Origin: an uncultured Chitinophagaceae bacterium | GTDB lineage: Bacteria > Bacteroidota > Bacteroidia > Chitinophagales > Chitinophagaceae | Direction of reading: 5' to 3' | DNA length: 6,638 nt | Assembly: GCA_946885665.1 (NCBI GenBank) | Contig: CAMPGT010000222.1 | Location: 1-6,638, forward strand | In this document: in pieces, positions 5,652-6,638 of the stretch | Position numbering within the stretch: the first letter of the stretch is position 1 | Layout of the letters: the number at the start of each line of letters is the position of its first letter | Position numbers and translations under genes: made by a program | Notes under the pieces: model-generated | What the model was told of the DNA's origin: nothing | Seen by the model: the letters and a program-made list of their open reading frames with translations, nothing else | Databases searched by the model: none

Positions 5652-6638
5652 TTAAACAGGCAACAAATGTATCTCTACAAGTTCGCCTTCCTGTATTTCG
5701 GTTGTTTCTTCGGATACGTTAATAAGACAATTTGCCTGCGCAAAGGAACTCATTCTGTACGATTCCTGTGCATGGAGCATCTCTGCCGTTCCATTATTGA
5801 ACCGGGCCTTCAGAAAGTGTGTTAGTCCGGCAGCTTTCGCATAGCTTTTCGAAACCGGCGCATGCGTTACCTCCATCAATCCTTTCCTTGCCGTCAATAT
5901 TTCGATGGCGGGCACCACATATTCAAAAAAGCAGGTCAGTACAGAAGAAGGATTTCCCGGCAGTCCAAACACCGGTTTATTGTTCCATGTTCCATAATAA
6001 AGCGGTTTGCCGGGTTTTTGCTTCACCTTGTGAAAATGTTGCTCTACGCCGGCTTCGGTCACGGCGCCAAGCACAAAATCATACTTGCCCACGCTTATGC
6101 CGCCGGTCAGCAAAACCATATCGAATGCCTGCAAATCTTTTTGAAGCTGCACGTTTAAGGCCCCCGGATCGTCGGCAACACGGGCCACATTTATTTGTTC
6201 AACGCCCAGTCGTTTGAGCGCTGCGGTAAGTGCATAGGAATTTGACTCGAACACCTTTCCATAGGAAATTGTTTGACCGGGCGGTACCAGCTCATTTCCT
6301 GTGACAATTATCGCTACGGACGGCTGTGCGTATATTTTTACGTTGTTAATGCCGGCGCCTGCCAGGAAGCCTATGGCCCCTGCCGTTAGCAGGCTACCGC
6401 TTTCCATGGCGAGCTCGCTTTTTCTTATTTCGGAACCTGCCGGCCTGATATTTTTTCCTTTTTCCAACTGGTTGTCGTGAATGGTTAGCGCCCCGGCTTC
6501 CCTGCTTACTTTTTCCTGCATCACCACTGCATCGGCGCCATCGGGAACGGGTGCACCGGTGAAGATCCTAATCGCTTCTCCCGGCTGCAGTTTTTTGCGT
6601 TGTGTTTCTCCTGCTGCCATTTCATCGCGTACCACGAG
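5652..6638 (-). CDS. moeA: Molybdopterin molybdenumtransferase MoeA (N-terminus beyond window)
   Basis: Inserts molybdate into adenylylated molybdopterin, releasing AMP, to give active Moco. The frame is open to the right edge, giving 328 visible residues of a family usually near 400, so about 60-80 N-terminal residues are missing. The GTG at 6635 is internal: the preceding codon is CTC in the same open frame. Numbering from the edge, motifs are FTGAPVPDGADAVVMQE (26-42), the domain II region with IRPAGSEI (64-71), VTGNELVPPGQ (112-122), GKVFESNSY (127-135), LTGGISVGKYDFV (177-189; Asp187 aligns with the essential Asp228 of E. coli), KQKPGKPLYYG (206-216) and FGLPGNPSSVLTCF (224-237). A domain IV beta-barrel tail (about 258-328) is present. 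It is the first visible gene of the operon. Confidence 0.96.
   Translation of the reverse strand, partial: LVVRDEMAAGETQRKKLQPGEAIRIFTGAPVPDGADAVVMQEKVSREAGALTIHDNQLEKGKNIRPAGSEIRKSELAMESGSLLTAGAIGFLAGAGINNVKIYAQPSVAIIVTGNELVPPGQTISYGKVFESNSYALTAALKRLGVEQINVARVADDPGALNVQLQKDLQAFDMVLLTGGISVGKYDFVLGAVTEAGVEQHFHKVKQKPGKPLYYGTWNNKPVFGLPGNPSSVLTCFFEYVVPAIEILTARKGLMEVTHAPVSKSYAKAAGLTHFLKARFNNGTAEMLHAQESYRMSSFAQANCLINVSEETTEIQEGELVEIHLLPV

Larger units (their letters stand above)
1..6638 (-). other. Putative Moco biosynthesis and oxidoreductase maturation operon
   Basis: Eight genes in one direction with gaps of 5, 25, 6, 2 and 33 nt and overlaps of 11 and 4 nt support one polycistronic unit. The transcript starts upstream of 6638 and continues past position 1. 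No hairpin followed by a T-run and no clear Bacteroidota-type promoter (TTTG near -33, TAnnTTTG near -7) was seen in any gap. Functions follow a logical path from cPMP to sulfurated bis-MGD and its target enzyme. Confidence 0.85.

Noticed and set aside
6633..6635. GTG as the start of moeA
   Set aside because: The frame continues upstream to the window edge, and the N-terminal part expected of MoeA would be missing; the GTG is an internal Val codon.
1..6638. Mobile elements, CRISPR arrays, tRNA or rRNA genes, defence-like genes
   Set aside because: The window is almost wholly filled by eight recognisable minus-strand genes; I saw no terminal inverted repeats, spaced repeat arrays or RNA-gene signatures.

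Overview
The window is a compact, single-strand gene cluster for making molybdenum cofactor (Moco) and delivering it to a formate-dehydrogenase-like oxidoreductase. All eight genes lie on the minus strand, so the cluster reads from the right edge (6638) to the left edge (1). Both end genes run off the window: moeA lacks its N-terminus and the oxidoreductase gene lacks its C-terminus. Near-balanced base composition, weak or absent Shine-Dalgarno sequences, a fused moaC-moaB gene and the general look of the proteins suggest a Bacteroidota member, perhaps Chitinophagaceae. This is inference from style, since no rRNA or other marker is present.

Order of transcription: moeA (5652-6638, partial), a TauE/SafE-family permease (4915-5646), moaD (4656-4889), moaE (4209-4649), fused moaC-moaB (3295-4206), mobA (2694-3305), fdhD (1870-2697) and a YdeP-like molybdopterin oxidoreductase (1-1836, partial). 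Spacing is tight: 5, 25, 6 and 2 nt gaps, then 11 and 4 nt overlaps, then a 33 nt gap. This is strong evidence for one operon. I see no internal terminator or convincing internal promoter, and no stretch over 33 nt without a gene.

The genes form a nearly complete pathway. MoaC (first half of the fusion) converts the MoaA product to cyclic pyranopterin monophosphate. MoaD and MoaE (MPT synthase) insert sulfur to give molybdopterin. The MoaB/MogA half of the fusion adenylylates it, MoeA inserts molybdate, MobA attaches GMP to give the bis-MGD form, and FdhD sulfurates the cofactor for formate-dehydrogenase-type enzymes. The last gene encodes such an enzyme. Missing from view are moaA, a MoeB-type MoaD activator and a molybdate ABC transporter; they may lie upstream of 6638 or elsewhere.

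The main points of interest are the permease of unknown substrate inside the Moco operon, the oxidoreductase with an unusual three-cysteine N-terminal motif and no visible electron-transfer partner, and a short helical-phase direct repeat just before moaD. There are no mobile elements, RNA genes, CRISPR arrays or defence-like genes. I do not see evidence for a wholly new system; this is a well-formed accessory-enzyme maturation operon with a few open questions.
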